In this document: positions 48,440 through 60,817 of the stretch, piece by piece | How the letters are laid out: the number at the start of each line of letters is the position of its first letter | Position numbering within the stretch: position 1 is the first letter of the stretch | DNA from: Climacium dendroides | Lineage: Eukaryota; Streptophyta; Bryopsida; Hypnales; Climaciaceae | Assembly (NCBI GenBank): GCA_950106755.1 | Contig: OX467082.1 | Span: forward strand, 28,520,001 to 28,584,000 | Direction: 5' to 3' | DNA: 64,000 nucleotides | The notes under the pieces: model-generated | What the model was told of the DNA's origin: nothing | The model's database searches: none | The model's input: only the letters and a program-made list of their open reading frames with translations | Translations under genes and position numbers: made by a program

Positions 48440-51400
48440 TGTGTCTTACACATGCTTAACTTTGATTTGCTGACACACTTGAAGGACACATACTGAATTC
48501 CGATTTGTTGATAGCTGAATTTTGCACAATTCAGTTTTAGGTGCACCTATGGGACAGTTCTAGTGGTATAGAGACCCGCTACTTTGAAAAATCATAAAAA
48601 TTACATATCACATCGTAAAAATTTAATTTTTTTAATATTCATGATTTTCTCTTGCTAGTACTACAAAAATATTATTTTTAGAAAAATATGCCTCTAACTA
48701 TGCTAAATTACTTAAAGTAATAGTTTTGGGTGTTTCTACCTTAGTTAGCTTTAGCACTTCTCCCTACGCAAGGAGGGAAGAAAGATGAGTGGACAAGAAG
48801 GTACAAAGAAAGAGTCTTTCTTAATGAATACTACATCCAACTATTGTCCACAACAGGTTAACCTAAAAAGCCATGATAGGATATTTAAAATAGATATTTC
48901 TACCATAACTTGCATTCAAACAAGCGCCAAATTCCAAGGACGAATCATATTTGGAATACATTTTGGATAAAAAATATTTCTCTTCCTTCCAACCCATCAT
49001 GTAATTTTGTAGGACACACTCAGGAATTTGGACACATTATCATCATTCCTTGATGATGAAGAAAAAAATAATTTAATGAACTAGTAAATTTTATATGCGA
49101 CCATGATTTTCAAAAGTATGACACAAAAATCAAAAGTCAAAACATTTACATAAAAAATGGAAATTTTTCTAGATTTCTACAACCTCTCTTTCATTTTTAT
49201 GTTTTTTTACAAGTTGAAATGAAAATTTGCCAAACCAATGATGTCATAATGAAAATGAGTGTTCTTTGCGACATGCATAAGTATCCAACACACTAAATAA
49301 ATGAAGATTTGGTCTCAGTGGACAAATATTCAAAATTCAGTATTCAAAGTCATGAAGTATTCACGTTAATCAGATTTTCTAAGTGAGTTGTTGTTGCTCT
49401 TTAGTTGTTTTTTCTTAATTGTTGCCTTTACTTTCATTTTTTAGGATTTAATTAAGATTATTAACATATTAGTATGTATAATATAGTAGACCTAATTATT
49501 TTGATGTAATTTGAGTCACAATTTACAACTTTTGTTTAAAATTTGGTGTTCTTTTAATTATACTTCATGACCAATTTTTAATTTTTGGGAAATTTGAATC
49601 ATCGTTTTGTTATTAAAGAATTAGTTATTAAATGTTAAATCCAATAGCTCTTGAAATTGGGTATTTAGTGTATTTTGAAATCTCTAAATCTAAATCTACC
49701 CATATTGCCTTGCTAGGGAAAGTAACATATTTGGCCATAACTTTTGACTCATATATTCAAATGTCATGAAATTTGGTGCGTATGAAAGTCCCTTGTCCTT
49801 GCCTTTTATTAAAATTTTAGCTTAAAATATGCAAATTTCTAATCACATGTACCTGCCCAAAACTTCTATGTTGCCAAAAAATGCATGTTGGTCCTTTAGA
49901 GGTTAAGGATCAAATGTTAAGGATTGTTGATGAAGACTTAAGCAAGATATTTGAGTCCACTTTCACCCTTCATTGGTTATAAACATTTGTCATAAATACA
50001 AGATCATTCTTGAATTAAATAATTGAAAATGTTGTTGAAAAATATTTTTTGAAAATCCATGCTATTAAATAATATTTTTCAATTATGATTAAATTTTTAA
50101 ACTTGTACTCAAGTTCAAAGGAACTACAAACCCTATATATAATTGTATACTTAATTTTGCTCATAATACCTATGCATGTATGGGCTAAACTATATTGAAT
50201 TTTCAATCTTATATTTTTTCTTCTATGAGACTTTGTTTTGACTATCAATCTGAAAAAATCTCTTTTAGTTTTGTGAAAAATTGTCATTGATTTAATTTTT
50301 ATAAAAAAAAAAATTGGATAGAAAATAATAGATCTAACCAAATTAACTCTTTCAAGGTTTTTGTGGTATTCAAGTAGCAATGAAGAGTAATATGATATTT
50401 TCTCTAGAAATACTTTCATTTTTTCAACCTAAAACAAACTCATAAATGACCTTCAATGCAAATTACCACTATCAACTACATTCAATACATACACATTGAT
50501 TGATAAAGCCTTTGATAATTTTTATATGACATCAAGTGATTTTACTATTGATGTTGATTTTTCAAATTTAAATTCAAATAAAATTATTGTAATTTTAAAG
50601 TATTTTAAATTTATGGAAAATTCTATAAACTCTAATTTAAATTGATCTTGATTTTCTATTAAGAAAAAAAATTAGGATGAAAGAAAATATTTTAACAATT
50701 TAAATTTAATATTTATTTCTAATATAAAAGATACAAATGAAACCCAATTTATTATATATTTTGGATTCTAATACAAAGAAATTGCAATTGTAATAGCAAT
50801 AATCCATTGAATTATTTTTTTTTTAAATGGAGTTCAAATTGAATTTTTTGGACTTTATTTATTTTTAGTTTAAATTAAATTAAATCAAAGATCAAAGGCA
50901 AATGTTTGACTAGTTACAATCAAATTTGAGTATTGACTAAGTGGCACCTAAACCCTAATTTTTTTTCCATTGTTTAGACCCTCATAAGATAAAGGACCAA
51001 AATAAGCTCCCTCTATCTTATACTTATCATAAACATTTTTAACTTGTTGATCTAAATTACATCACATCTTCAAACCTTACTCATTGATCTTTTTGAATGT
51101 AAGGATGTTTTTGGGGTAATCTTTAAAAGCTATGACATCCATATTCTCAACAATGAACAAAGGGCTTACATGCATTGTTGAGTCCAATTAACTTCTCATT
51201 CATCCAATGTAATACTTGTATGTTGAAAAGACAACCTTTCTTAATGACCAATTTCATGAACTTGTGATAAATGAACATTTCTGTACAAAGATAAAGCAAA
51301 AATGTGCCAAAAATTAAAAAAAGGATCAAGGCATTTTATAGTTAAAGTACCACAACTTTATAGAACATATTCTAAATAATGAATATTAAGTATTTTATAA

Positions 51401-51560
51401 TGCTCCTATGACTTTGCAAATTCACAATAATGATATTAATAGGATTCAATTTTTATATACACACTACTCACATTAAGTCTTTCATAAATTGAATTTTGAA
51501 ATTTTGTAATTTTTCTCAATTGATGAAAGAAGAAATACATTAATATGCCAAATTGGACAT
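48440..51560. other. AT-rich intergenic DNA, no gene seen
   Basis: Very A/T-rich with short ORFs only, including a Lys/Ile/Tyr-rich 134-codon one at 50015-50419 that reflects composition. A member of the CCTTTAG.GGTTAA repeat family lies at 49868-49910. Confidence 0.5.
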
Positions 51561-51569
51561 TAACTTTGT

Positions 51570-53150
51570 TTGATTTTATAGCTCTGGTGTTCACCCCCAA
51601 ACTATCCAAGTTAAAGCATCACCACCCAGGAGGCACTTTGTAGGCTGATTTGGCATGAAAAAAATAGGCTCAGTTAGGTATGGAGGCCAGGTGGGAATGA
51701 CCGCCTCACCCATGGCCTCTTAAGAGGCCATATGACATTCCAATCAGACTTGCGGAGAGCAATGCGCAACTCGTGGAGACCAATGCTCGACTTGTCTTTT
51801 CCAGTTTTGCAGGCCGAGTTGAGGCCCCCCAAACCTCCCTCATATGGAGACCAAAGTTCATTTCCAAGAGGCACCTCTTTGGTGCTTAGTGAAAACGATT
51901 GTGGTGCAGAGCAGTACCGGTAATCCTGATGTGAGGTACAGTACAGTCAGGTGGAGGAGCTCGTGACTGAGTAATTACCCAATAGAAAAATTGTATTGAT
52001 TAGACAAACGGTATGATAGTAATGCACTCAGTAACCAGTTATCGTGCCTAGGACTCACCTGACCCAATTGAAGCAGCAGCCGATCATAAATACAAGTACG
52101 ACAACATTCAACACAAACACCGTGCAGACGCTTCCAATATTTCAACAGAATGTTCCTGACGTCCTATGTATGTTACCTCCAGGGTCCAGAGCATCAAACA
52201 ATAGGATTAAGCTACTTTCGATATTGAAGAATACCCCCAACTCGACACCGCATAATAAGACATGATACGTATAAGTTGAAAACCTGTCTCCTACTGAGGA
52301 ATAAAAATCAAGGTTGATAAAAATGAGTAAGAAGAAATTGCTTAAAATCAACGCAATATATTATGCCAGTAATCACAAGGAATTTGGTAGCGAAGAGGAT
52401 ATAAATCTTTCTACCTTTCGAGCAAGATGCAGAACAGGAATGAAAGACGATAATTTACAAACACATTACTGCCAGCACTTACATGTAAACTGCATTTTGA
52501 GTGGATTTCAACATATGTTTACAGGTCACCTCATGCTCACTAACCAATAAGTTGTCTCCATAAAAAACAAATTACACTAGAATAATCACCCAAGTACATA
52601 CACAGGAATCAGGAAATCGAAAAAGATTTTAAAGCTGTCATCCGCTATCATCCTTAATCTGAAACCAATAGGTCATAACATTCCTGATAAGCTGCTCCAA
52701 CACACCTGCAAGAAAAATCTATATTCTTTTCGCATAGCATATTAAGCTCGAGCTCGAAAGTCCTCAATTTCTTACTCAATTCAGCCAGGCACTCTACAGT
52801 GTCGGTCAAGCTTTAGGGGAACAATAAGGAGGGTGTGGCCTCCCCGTTCCTCTAGGATGTTAAGTAGCTAGTTTTTTAAAATTGCAGAGGCTCAACAAAT
52901 CCTCGAGGACTTTAGATGCAAGCTGGATATCCTGAGGTACAATATTTTACAGCGGAGATCCGGTAAGGAATGATTAGATCTAGCTTATCGAAGATCAACA
53001 AGGAATTGATAGAACATGAAGAACCAGCCTCTAACAAGTACTACGGATCGGAGTTGCAATTTCTATAGAATAATCAGAGTCGAACCTGTTGCAAAAGCTG
53101 GAAGAAATCAATCGGCGCGGATGAAATCAAATGGAAGGACAGTGCGGAGA
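51570..53150. other. intergenic DNA downstream of CHMP1, no gene seen
   Basis: A GC-richer patch (51570-51960) contains a perfect palindrome TGGCCTCTTAAGAGGCCA at 51714-51731. 52600-53156 probably includes the 3' UTR of the minus-strand CHMP1 gene. No supported ORF. Confidence 0.4.
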
Positions 53151-53156
53151 AGTTCT

Positions 53157-53780
53157 CTATCCCCTGCTCTTGAGCTCTGCCAACCTGCGGCTCAAATCAT
53201 CTTCGGCGTTGGCAGGTGCGGACTCCTTGACAGGCATAGCCGTGGCACCTGCTTGCGGGAGATTGACCGAAACCTCCAGACCATAATCATCGGCAACTTG
53301 GTGCAGAAGCGAGTTCACCTCATCCTCCGGAGTCGACAGACTAGTGCTACCAGCCATAGCCGTTTCAATAAATTCAGATTGAACTTCCATGTTCACGAAA
53401 GTCTTCTCGAACTGATCCATGGTTTGCGAAATCTTCTCCATGTTACCGACAGCCAGAGCACTGTCGAGCGACTTCACGATTCCAGCCATGGACTTGGAGA
53501 TCGTCTGCATCTTGCTCTGCGTGCCGAGACGGGCCACGACGGCGTCGAGACGGGAGGACAATCGGAGGTAATTAAGCTGCTCGTTGTGCTTCCGGATGGC
53601 GTTTTGCGCGTAAATCCGAGCGCCGTCCATATTGCCCTTCTCGATCGCTTTCTTCACTTTCAGCTTCTCGCTCTTCTCCTCCTTCTCGCATTTCTTCGCC
53701 GAGCGGACGAGCGTCTTGGACGTGAACTTCAACTGGAAGATTTGGTCCAGCAGCTTGTCCTGCCCTCTCCCGCCCCACAT
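53157..53780 (-). CDS. CHMP1: CHMP1 (ESCRT-III-related, Did2/Vps46 family)
   Basis: A single uninterrupted exon gives 207 aa. It has the Snf7-type basic helical N-terminus ([19 protein letters not shown]) and the CHMP1 signatures [53 protein letters not shown] and [12 protein letters not shown]. It ends with a C-terminal MIM helix ([13 protein letters not shown]) for binding VPS4/LIP5. The family acts on multivesicular endosomes in sorting of membrane cargo, in plants including auxin carriers. I chose the ATG at 53780 because plant homologues start shortly before DKL.QIF; an in-frame ATG at 53810 adds ten residues. The lack of introns agrees with other plant CHMP1 genes. The gene appears intact. 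Confidence 0.96.
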   Translation of the reverse strand: MWGGRGQDKLLDQIFQLKFTSKTLVRSAKKCEKEEKSEKLKVKKAIEKGNMDGARIYAQNAIRKHNEQLNYLRLSSRLDAVVARLGTQSKMQTISKSMAGIVKSLDSALAVGNMEKISQTMDQFEKTFVNMEVQSEFIETAMAGSTSLSTPEDEVNSLLHQVADDYGLEVSVNLPQAGATAMPVKESAPANAEDDLSRRLAELKSRG

Positions 53781-54090
53781 GGCTACTCCCAACCCTAATT
53801 CCCACTCCAAAATTACACAAAGGACGATCCTAGGCTTGAAATTCTCGTCCGATCGCAGGAAAACCAGAACGCGAATCGAAACCCTGAGTCAGGGAAGAGA
53901 ATTCCGTTACAAACAAGCTCTTCTAGCACCTGCACACTCGTTACTAGGGTTTGGCTCCGTTGTCTGCCAAGACGAAGAAGACGTAGAAGGAGCCACGAAA
54001 GAGCCTTGCGTAACTCAAAGTACTGCAGTTCGCATATTCAGCAAGTCTGACATGGCAGCTCAGACTCATCCTCAAAGAGACCGTTGAAAT
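53781..54090 (-). promoter_or_regulatory. CHMP1 leader and promoter
   Basis: AACCCTAA, a plant telo-box often found near start sites of housekeeping genes, lies at 53791-53798 just upstream of the chosen ATG. GC content is higher than beyond 54100, where AT-rich DNA starts. Long plus-strand frames here are antisense shadows. Confidence 0.45.
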
Positions 54091-54099
54091 GCATCCCAG

Positions 54100-56003
54100 G
54101 TGTTTGTATTTCATTTATTTGGGGGCAGCGCCAGTGGTTTTTTTATGCACAATTTTTCGCCAATTGGCTCCAGCCAAAAGATGTTGGCTATTTTTTGTAA
54201 AGGAAATTTTCATTTTTTGGATTAAAATAGCCAAATTATTGTTGTACCTTAAGTGTTGGTACAGTAAGTTACATAAACAATTAGGGAAAAATTGGAACAT
54301 ATCTAAAATATGAAAAATTATACAATTGTTTTTGAAAATCTGAGAAAATTTTATTGTTGCCAATTTTGAATATCCAAAAACTAATCTTCAAAAAATTTAG
54401 GAAAAAAAACACATTTACACATAAATAGTAAAAAAAACATTACTACAATCCAAAGTGTCAAAAAAATTAGGAAGAGTTACTTGCCGAAAATCAAGAAATT
54501 CTTAGCAAGCTATTGAATTGTTTAAATGCTAAAAATAAAATTATTTTGACACCCAAATGCTGAATTTGACTTGAATGTATGATATTTTAAGATGAGGAAC
54601 CAAAATTTACCTAGATATCATCTAATTTTGATATAGATATCACTAAGTATCACCCAAGTATCAAATGAGTATTGAAGAAACAACTAGCTATTTCTCCAAA
54701 ATGGAAAAAAAAATCCACCAAGCAACATAGAAAGCCATCTTCATTGAAGCTATATATAACCAAAGACATGCTAATTTTAGATGAAATACTTTATTCATCC
54801 CAAAGTGAATACATTCATGAAAAAGTTAGTGATTTCTTCTCAAGATTCTTTATAAATTTAGCGATTTCATTCATCAACATTGGAGAATTCATAATCAAAT
54901 GCTATCTCATTTTTTAAATCACTTTTGAATGAGATCCTTAGATTCAAAATAGAAATGACAATGTCAATGATCCAAATGTACATACAATACTTGTATCCTA
55001 CATTCAAGGTCATTAAAAAGGATTTGAGGGCTTGGGAGGGCCATTTCAAGCTTATTCCCTAAGCTCTAAAAGCATTAGAATATTTAAAATAATAAAAAAC
55101 TCAAATATTTTAAAAATATTTTAAAATTATATTTTAAAAATTAATTAATATTATCTAACATGCCACATCAAATTGTTGAATTGGCAAAGTTCCTATAGTT
55201 CCCCACAATTCAAGAACTAATGGGAACTCATAGTCTTTTTTGACCCTCAAAATTCTTCTAATGGATGTACAATTGTGAGGTAGAGCTTCGAAGTGTTTGA
55301 ATATTCAATAGACTCTCTATGATACCCACTAGATTATCATTCACACTAATTCCAATGACTATAGATCATGTACCATCTACAACTTGTTGATGTTACAAGA
55401 AGGTATTTGTCTCTTGAAGTCAAGGCATAACTAGAGGAATTGTTGAATCATGCATGGAGTTCTCTAGTACCATTGTGCAAATGTCAAGCAACATATCTAT
55501 AGCTCCTTATATGGGCTTTTTGTGATAGTGTGCACCATGACCATTGCATTTTGCATCATGCCACAACCACTTGAGATGTTCACTTGGTTTATGTTGTTTC
55601 CATAATTAAGGGCTTCAGTAATGGGAGGTTCCCTTCATTCTCTAAGGCCAATATTGGCGATCATTATTTTGAGGCTTTCATAACTTTGTGAAAGTATAGA
55701 TAGAGAGAGAGACACACACACATCATTGCTTAGAATCATATTTCAAATATTTTCAATAATTTAAAAAATCTAATTTAGAGTATTTTTTTGTGTTCATTAA
55801 TTTATAAATTAATTTTTAATTTTAAAATATATATATTATTTAAAAAAATATTTTTAATAAATTCACACATCAATTTAAATTTTTTAACTTTTATTGTTGA
55901 CTTTAAAAACTTATGGCAATTCTTGGTGGTGTAGGTGACTATTCAAAGGCCAAACAATCTTTAATAAACCCAAACAAAGATGAAATATAAATGATTCTAT
56001 AAT
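54100..56003. other. AT-rich intergenic DNA with one dispersed repeat, no gene seen
   Basis: No supported gene. 55330-55700 is the partner of the repeat at 37800-38200. A short GA/CA microsatellite lies at 55695-55725. Confidence 0.5.
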
Positions 56004-56059
56004 ATCATTGTCGCAACCTAACTTTTTGATTTTTCTCTCTATCGTGTTTTGTAACACGG

Positions 56060-56618
56060 AATCCGGATTAAGTAGACCCGGATTAGCACGGAAGGGAAAG
56101 AAAAAGCCAAAAGTTAGAAAGACTAGAAACATAAGCCCTGAATAAACCGGATTATGGAGCGGAACGGATATCGGAAACGAATCCGGTCTAATCCCATAAC
56201 CGGAGGAACGGATCCAAGATTCACGTCCGGATAATCGGAAAAAAGTAATGATTAGGTTTTCGAGGTATAAAAGAGATTGTTTTAGGGTTTGGCTGTCATT
56301 TGCACTTGGGAGCACTAGCATACTTGGCGCGCTCTCAGTGTCTTGAGTTTGTGTCTGCAAATTGAGTGTGTTTGTGTGTGAATTGTGCAAAGTTTGAGAG
56401 TTGTGAGTAAGCGCGTTTGTTTTCTTTACACGGGCGCAGGGATTAGAGAAGAATTGAGTGCGTGAGCAAATTGAGAGAGAGAGAGAGAGAGGGAGAGAGA
56501 GAGAGAGCACCGCGAGACTTGTGCACTGAGCGATTTGGTTGAGACCGAAGAGTGTGTGTGAGGAAACGGGACGTGCGGCTAAGAGAGAAGAGAGGTAGCA
56601 ATCTAAAAAGAGAGATAA
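56060..56618 (+). promoter_or_regulatory. promoter and leader of the retroelement ORF
   Basis: TATAAAAG at 56266-56273 is a good TATA box. Upstream, six CCGG sites in variants of ATCCGGAT/AACCGGAT lie in about 180 bp (56060-56240). Downstream is a T/G-rich leader and a GA microsatellite (56473-56507) about 110 bases before the ATG at 56619. Confidence 0.6.
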
Positions 56619-58503
56619 ATGCCGCAGTTAAAGCGCGGACGAAATCAAGTACAGGCGAGCGCTCAGAGGATAGAAATTAGAGTGAGGAAGGTGGCTCCTT
56701 TAGAGCCCAGTAGTGAGCGGGAGAGAGTCGAATTGATGGAGGACCTCTCTGCCATGGGTTGCGTAGGATTCCTGGGGAAACCCTGGGGGTTGCGGAACAA
56801 GGCAATAGTGAGGGAGCTCATCGAAGGAGCCCCTAACCAGTTCGACAACACTATCCGACCGGCTCCACCTATGTGGACCAGAGAGATCTGGAGGAAAGTT
56901 TATGATTTGGAGGAAGGCGGCGCGGAACAGGCCAGCCGGAAGGGAGACTACGTGCACGGGAAGTTCCGGGGAGCAACTAACTCCAAGGACGGGTACGCCA
57001 TCGAGGACTGTGTCAATGCGCGGCACAGACGACTACTGGAATTCCTGGTCTCGATCCTACATCCGGAAAAATCCACCCGGGTGACTTCCACGCTCGGAAA
57101 CACGATCTTTGGAGCCCTAAGCGGAGAGAAGCAAATGGATTGGATGGCATTCATTCAAACATTGGTGAATGTCTTAGTTTCAATTGTGGGAAAGAGTAGG
57201 GCTACTCCGGTAGGCCTCTACCTTTTCCACCTATACAAGAATCAAAGTCTTCTAACGTCAGAGGAGAACAAGGAGTAGAGGACTCAGATGGCTCTCCGAT
57301 GAAGAATTTGAGACGGAACCGGAGGAGAAGGGTGAGAACCCTAAAAAGAAGAATTGGGCAAAAGAGGAAGAGGAGGAAGATGACATTCCTCTTAACCGAA
57401 GGATGAAGAGGACGCCCAGTCTAAGGGGGTCTCCTTCGGGGCTTCGGAAGGATAAGGGACCGGAACTAGTGGAGCCGGTCATCCCAAAGAAGCAAGAACC
57501 GGTAGAAGTGGTCAAGCCAATACCCGTTCCATTGCCCCAGTTGTTGGACCTGATGGGTCCATACAACGACCTAATCCGGATTCTCAGTGTAGTGAGAGCG
57601 GATTGGGAAGTGAAGACCACGACACTTCGTGAGGTGGCGGATTTGGTAGGAAGCGCTCCGACCAGTTCTCTGCCGGAAGCCGTGGCGAACTGCAGCAGCA
57701 ATCCGGACGAAGTGAAGGAGTTGGAGGATAGATTGCTGAAGCAGAATATCAACCAACGGGAGACAGACGAACAGGTGGTCCAGTTGCGAGGAGAAATCCA
57801 AAGCTACTGGAAGGACTTGGATGCTAGTCGCGACCAAGTGAAGGCCGCAATGTCTCTGCAGGAGGAGACCAGGATTGCAATCAACCAGATGACGGCAGTA
57901 GTAGGGGCATCCGGTGAGGTAATGGCAAAGGCCAAATTGTTTGATGAGGGGGTACATAAGGATCAGAAACCTTCAGGTACCCACATCGCTCGCATCTTGG
58001 CTGACTTTGCCGGGGAATTAGAAGAGGCAATGAAGGAATTCTGGAAGGATACAAAGGGATTAGAGGATACTGTCCGGAAATTCTAGAGTGGGTTAGTCTC
58101 TTTATCCGGGATTTCGATCCCGGATGAGTTCGATGAGATAGAGATATTGGAGGGGAAGTTCGAAACTCTAATGTCGAAGGAGAAGGAGGCCGGAAGGACT
58201 TCCACTTCAGAAGCCCCACGGACGAGGACAAGAGTAACTTCTCCTGTAGAACCAGAACGAGTTCCAGAAGGGGGAGATAAGAGTAGAAATTTGAGTGAGC
58301 TCTCCCCCATAGCTACTCCAGATAGTGGTGACACTACTAGAAAATTTCGTATTTCTGTTGTTTTGGTCGCGTTGATCCGGTCAAAATCTAACAGAAATCT
58401 ATTGGTTTCAACAGATTTCTGTCAGATTTTGACCGGATCAACGCAACCAAAACAACAGAAATACGAAATTTTCTAGTAGTGTGAACCCCCTCAGGAGGGA
58501 TAG
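56619..58503 (+). pseudogene. gag-like / coiled-coil protein of the retroelement, broken
   Basis: The first frame (56619-57278, 219 codons) has a basic start and a globular part: FLGKPWGLRNKAIVRELI, HRRLLEFLVSILHPEKS, GNTIFGALSGEKQMDW and VGLYLFHLYK. This spacing recalls the 'putative plant transposon protein' (Transposase_32-like) domain of plant retroelements, but the match is by eye and weak. One +1 frameshift near 57255 leads into a second frame through an acidic run (KEEEEEDD), a Pro-rich linker and a coiled coil (about 57700-58080). An in-frame TAG at 58084-58086 is followed by about 80 more open codons. A MITE (58332-58481) then cuts the C-terminus. Without it the frame would end at 58501-58503. 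Confidence 0.6.
58332..58481. mobile_element. 150-bp CACTA-type foldback MITE
   Basis: It starts CACTACTAGAAAATTTCG and ends with the exact complement, and the two halves form an almost perfect hairpin over the whole length with a loop of about 15 bases near 58406. The 3-bp target duplication TGA flanks it (58329-58331, 58482-58484). It lies in the last codons of the retroelement ORF. Confidence 0.93.
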
Positions 58504-58764
58504 GTAGTTAAAAATTAGAGAGTAGAAAATTTTGTTAGACCGGACTTCATTCCGGAAAGTTAAAAAAAGTTCAGATCCGAAAATCTCGGCTGGATCAGTG
58601 CCGGATTTCCGGAGAGACCTTTTTTGTAAAATTTTATATATAATTCAAGTCTCAAGACTGAGACTGGAAGTTTTTCTTTCTTGCATATGCTGTCTCTTGT
58701 GTATTGTCTATTATTTTCCTTATCTTCCCAAAGATTGGCCGGATAAGGGAGGGAGAGATTGAGT

Positions 58765-60814
58765 CACTACAACAAAAGCAGTGTTTTATGACTGCAAAAT
58801 ATGACTGTAGTGAGTCGTAAAATAAAAAAATACGACTCACGCAGAAATCACTATAGATGACTCGGAATATGACTAACTCCAGTCGTTTAAAAGCAGTCGC
58901 TTCAGACATCAGTCATATTGGCAGTCATATTTTCCGAGGGGTATAAATACCCATTTTTAGCCATAGTATGCCAACATGGCGTATACTTTGACTTTCCTAG
59001 GGGAGTCTTGACTTTTTCTTGAGTTGCTCGGGCAAACAAAAAAATCCTATGTGGAATATGACTATAGTTAGTCATATTTTTGGATGACGTGAAATATGAC
59101 TGCGGTTAGTCATATTTTTTGATGACATGGAATATGACTGCAGTGAGTCATATTTTTGGATGACATGGAATATGACTGTAGTGAGTCATATTTTTGAATG
59201 ACGTGAAATATGACTGCAGTCAGTCATATTTTTTAATGACATGGAATATGACTGTAGTGAGTCATATTTTTGAATGACATGGAATATGACTGCAGTGAGT
59301 CATATTTTTGGATGACATGGAATATGACTGTAGTGAGTCATATTTTTGAATGACGTGAAATATGACTGCAGTCAGTCATATTTTTTAATGACATGGAATA
59401 TGACTGTAGTGAGTCATATTTTTGAATGACATGGAATATGACTGCAGTGAGTCATATTTTTGGATGACATGGAATATGACTACAGTCAGTCATATTTTTG
59501 GATGACATGGAATATGACTACAGTCAGTCATATTTTTTGATAGCATGGAATATGACTGAGGTGAGTCATATTTTGCAGTAATGTAGAATACGACTCTCGT
59601 CAGTTATATTTTATGGAATATGACTTCTGTAAGTCATATTTTTGGCTTCATGAAGTTACAAGTAGCTTCCAATGTCTTTGTTTCAACTTTTGATGCCTGC
59701 ATATACAATCAAAAAAATGAGAGGTTAGTTTTTAGTGATTGAACAACAAAGCTTAACCTTCAAAGATTTACAATCAACACAAAATATGTAGCTCAAGTTT
59801 AGGATAGGAAGAATAAGATTGATGATGGAGGAAACAAGAAAAAAAATATAAGTACTAAGAAATAACAAGAATCAAAAGTTAAAATGCAATAAGGAATAAG
59901 AAACAACAACTAAGCAACAACTAAGACATAATAAGAAACAAGAAGCAACACAAAACAAGAAACAACAACTAAGACACAATATGAGGCAACAATTAAGACA
60001 TAAGAACAAATAAAAAGCAACAACTAAGATACAAGAAGAAACAAGAAGCACCAACTAAGACATGACAAGAAACAACAAGAAATGAGAGTATAGATGCAAC
60101 AAGAAAAAATAAGAAGCAAGAACTACAAAACAAGAGGAAACAAAAAAACAAGAACTAGGAAGAAGAAAAAGTTCAAATGCAAGAGAAAGAAAGAATTTAG
60201 ATGCAACAATGAGAAACAAGAAGCATGAACTAAAGAGCAACAAGAAACAAGAGTTAAGATGCAACAAAAAGCAACAAGTGAGAGCTAAGAGACAATAAAA
60301 AGTAAGGAAGAAGAGCCACAAGAAGTGACGGCTAGGGTTTCAAAACCCTAAAAAAATGATGGCTAGGATATCAAAACCCTAAAAAAATAGTGACTAGGAT
60401 TCAAAATCCAAAAAAGTAGGTGACTAGGATTTCAAAATTTTAAACAATGACTTCTCTATATTTTTTGGAATTGCCCAAATTTTTCTTGAATTGCCCAAAA
60501 AAAAAAATTACTATTATATGAAAATATTAGTGATAATATGACTCAATGTTCCCAAACATGTTCCCAAACATGTTCCCAAACATGTTCTCAATGTTCCCAA
60601 ATATGTTCCCTACGTTCCCTATGAAGTACTTTGGTATTCCTAATGGCCGTATAGTATACGCTTGTGAAGTACAAGGCGTAAAAATAACTGGCAATCATAT
60701 TTTGCAGTCATATTTCTCCCCAAAGTGTTGGCCTTCAAGAATATGACTGCAAGCAGTCGCTAGTCATCCTCAGTCATAATTTTGCAGTTATAAAACACTG
60801 CCATTGTTGTAGTG
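58765..60814 (+). mobile_element. 2.05-kb non-autonomous CACTA element
   Basis: It begins CACTACAACAAAAGCAGTGT and ends with the near-complement (ACACTGCCATTGTTGTAGTG), flanked by AGT on both sides (58762-58764, 60815-60817). In order it holds sub-terminal ATATGACT/AGTCATAT motifs, an array of 38-bp near-palindromes, an A-rich degenerate repeat (59780-60310), CTAGG.TTTCAAAACCCTAAA blocks and a right sub-terminal region. It encodes no transposase. The Cys/Leu/Phe-rich minus-strand ORFs at 59872-60321 are the complement of the A-rich repeat. The sister copy at 10900-11665 shows that this is a family in this genome. Confidence 0.92.
59052..59575 (+). repeat. 38-bp tandem array, about 14 near-palindromic units
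   Basis: Each unit carries ATATGACTGCAGTGAGTCAT followed by ATTTTTGGATGACATGGA or a close variant. The first part is itself almost self-complementary (ATATGACT..AGTCATAT around TGCAG). Variants (GTAG/GCAG, GTGAG/GTCAG, GACGTGA/GACATGG) alternate in a pattern suggesting larger repeat blocks. The same motif appears in both sub-terminal regions. Confidence 0.95.
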
Positions 60815-60817
60815 AGT

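Noticed and set aside
53016..54087. Plus-strand ORFs of 260 and 151 codons over CHMP1
   Set aside because: Antisense shadows of the conserved CHMP1 coding sequence and its leader.
59052..59575. CRISPR-like array
   Set aside because: Units are contiguous without unique spacers and lie in a bounded CACTA element of a plant genome.
59872..60321. Cys/Leu/Phe-rich ORFs resembling membrane proteins
   Set aside because: They are the complement of the AAGAAACAACAACTAAG-type repeat in the CACTA element.
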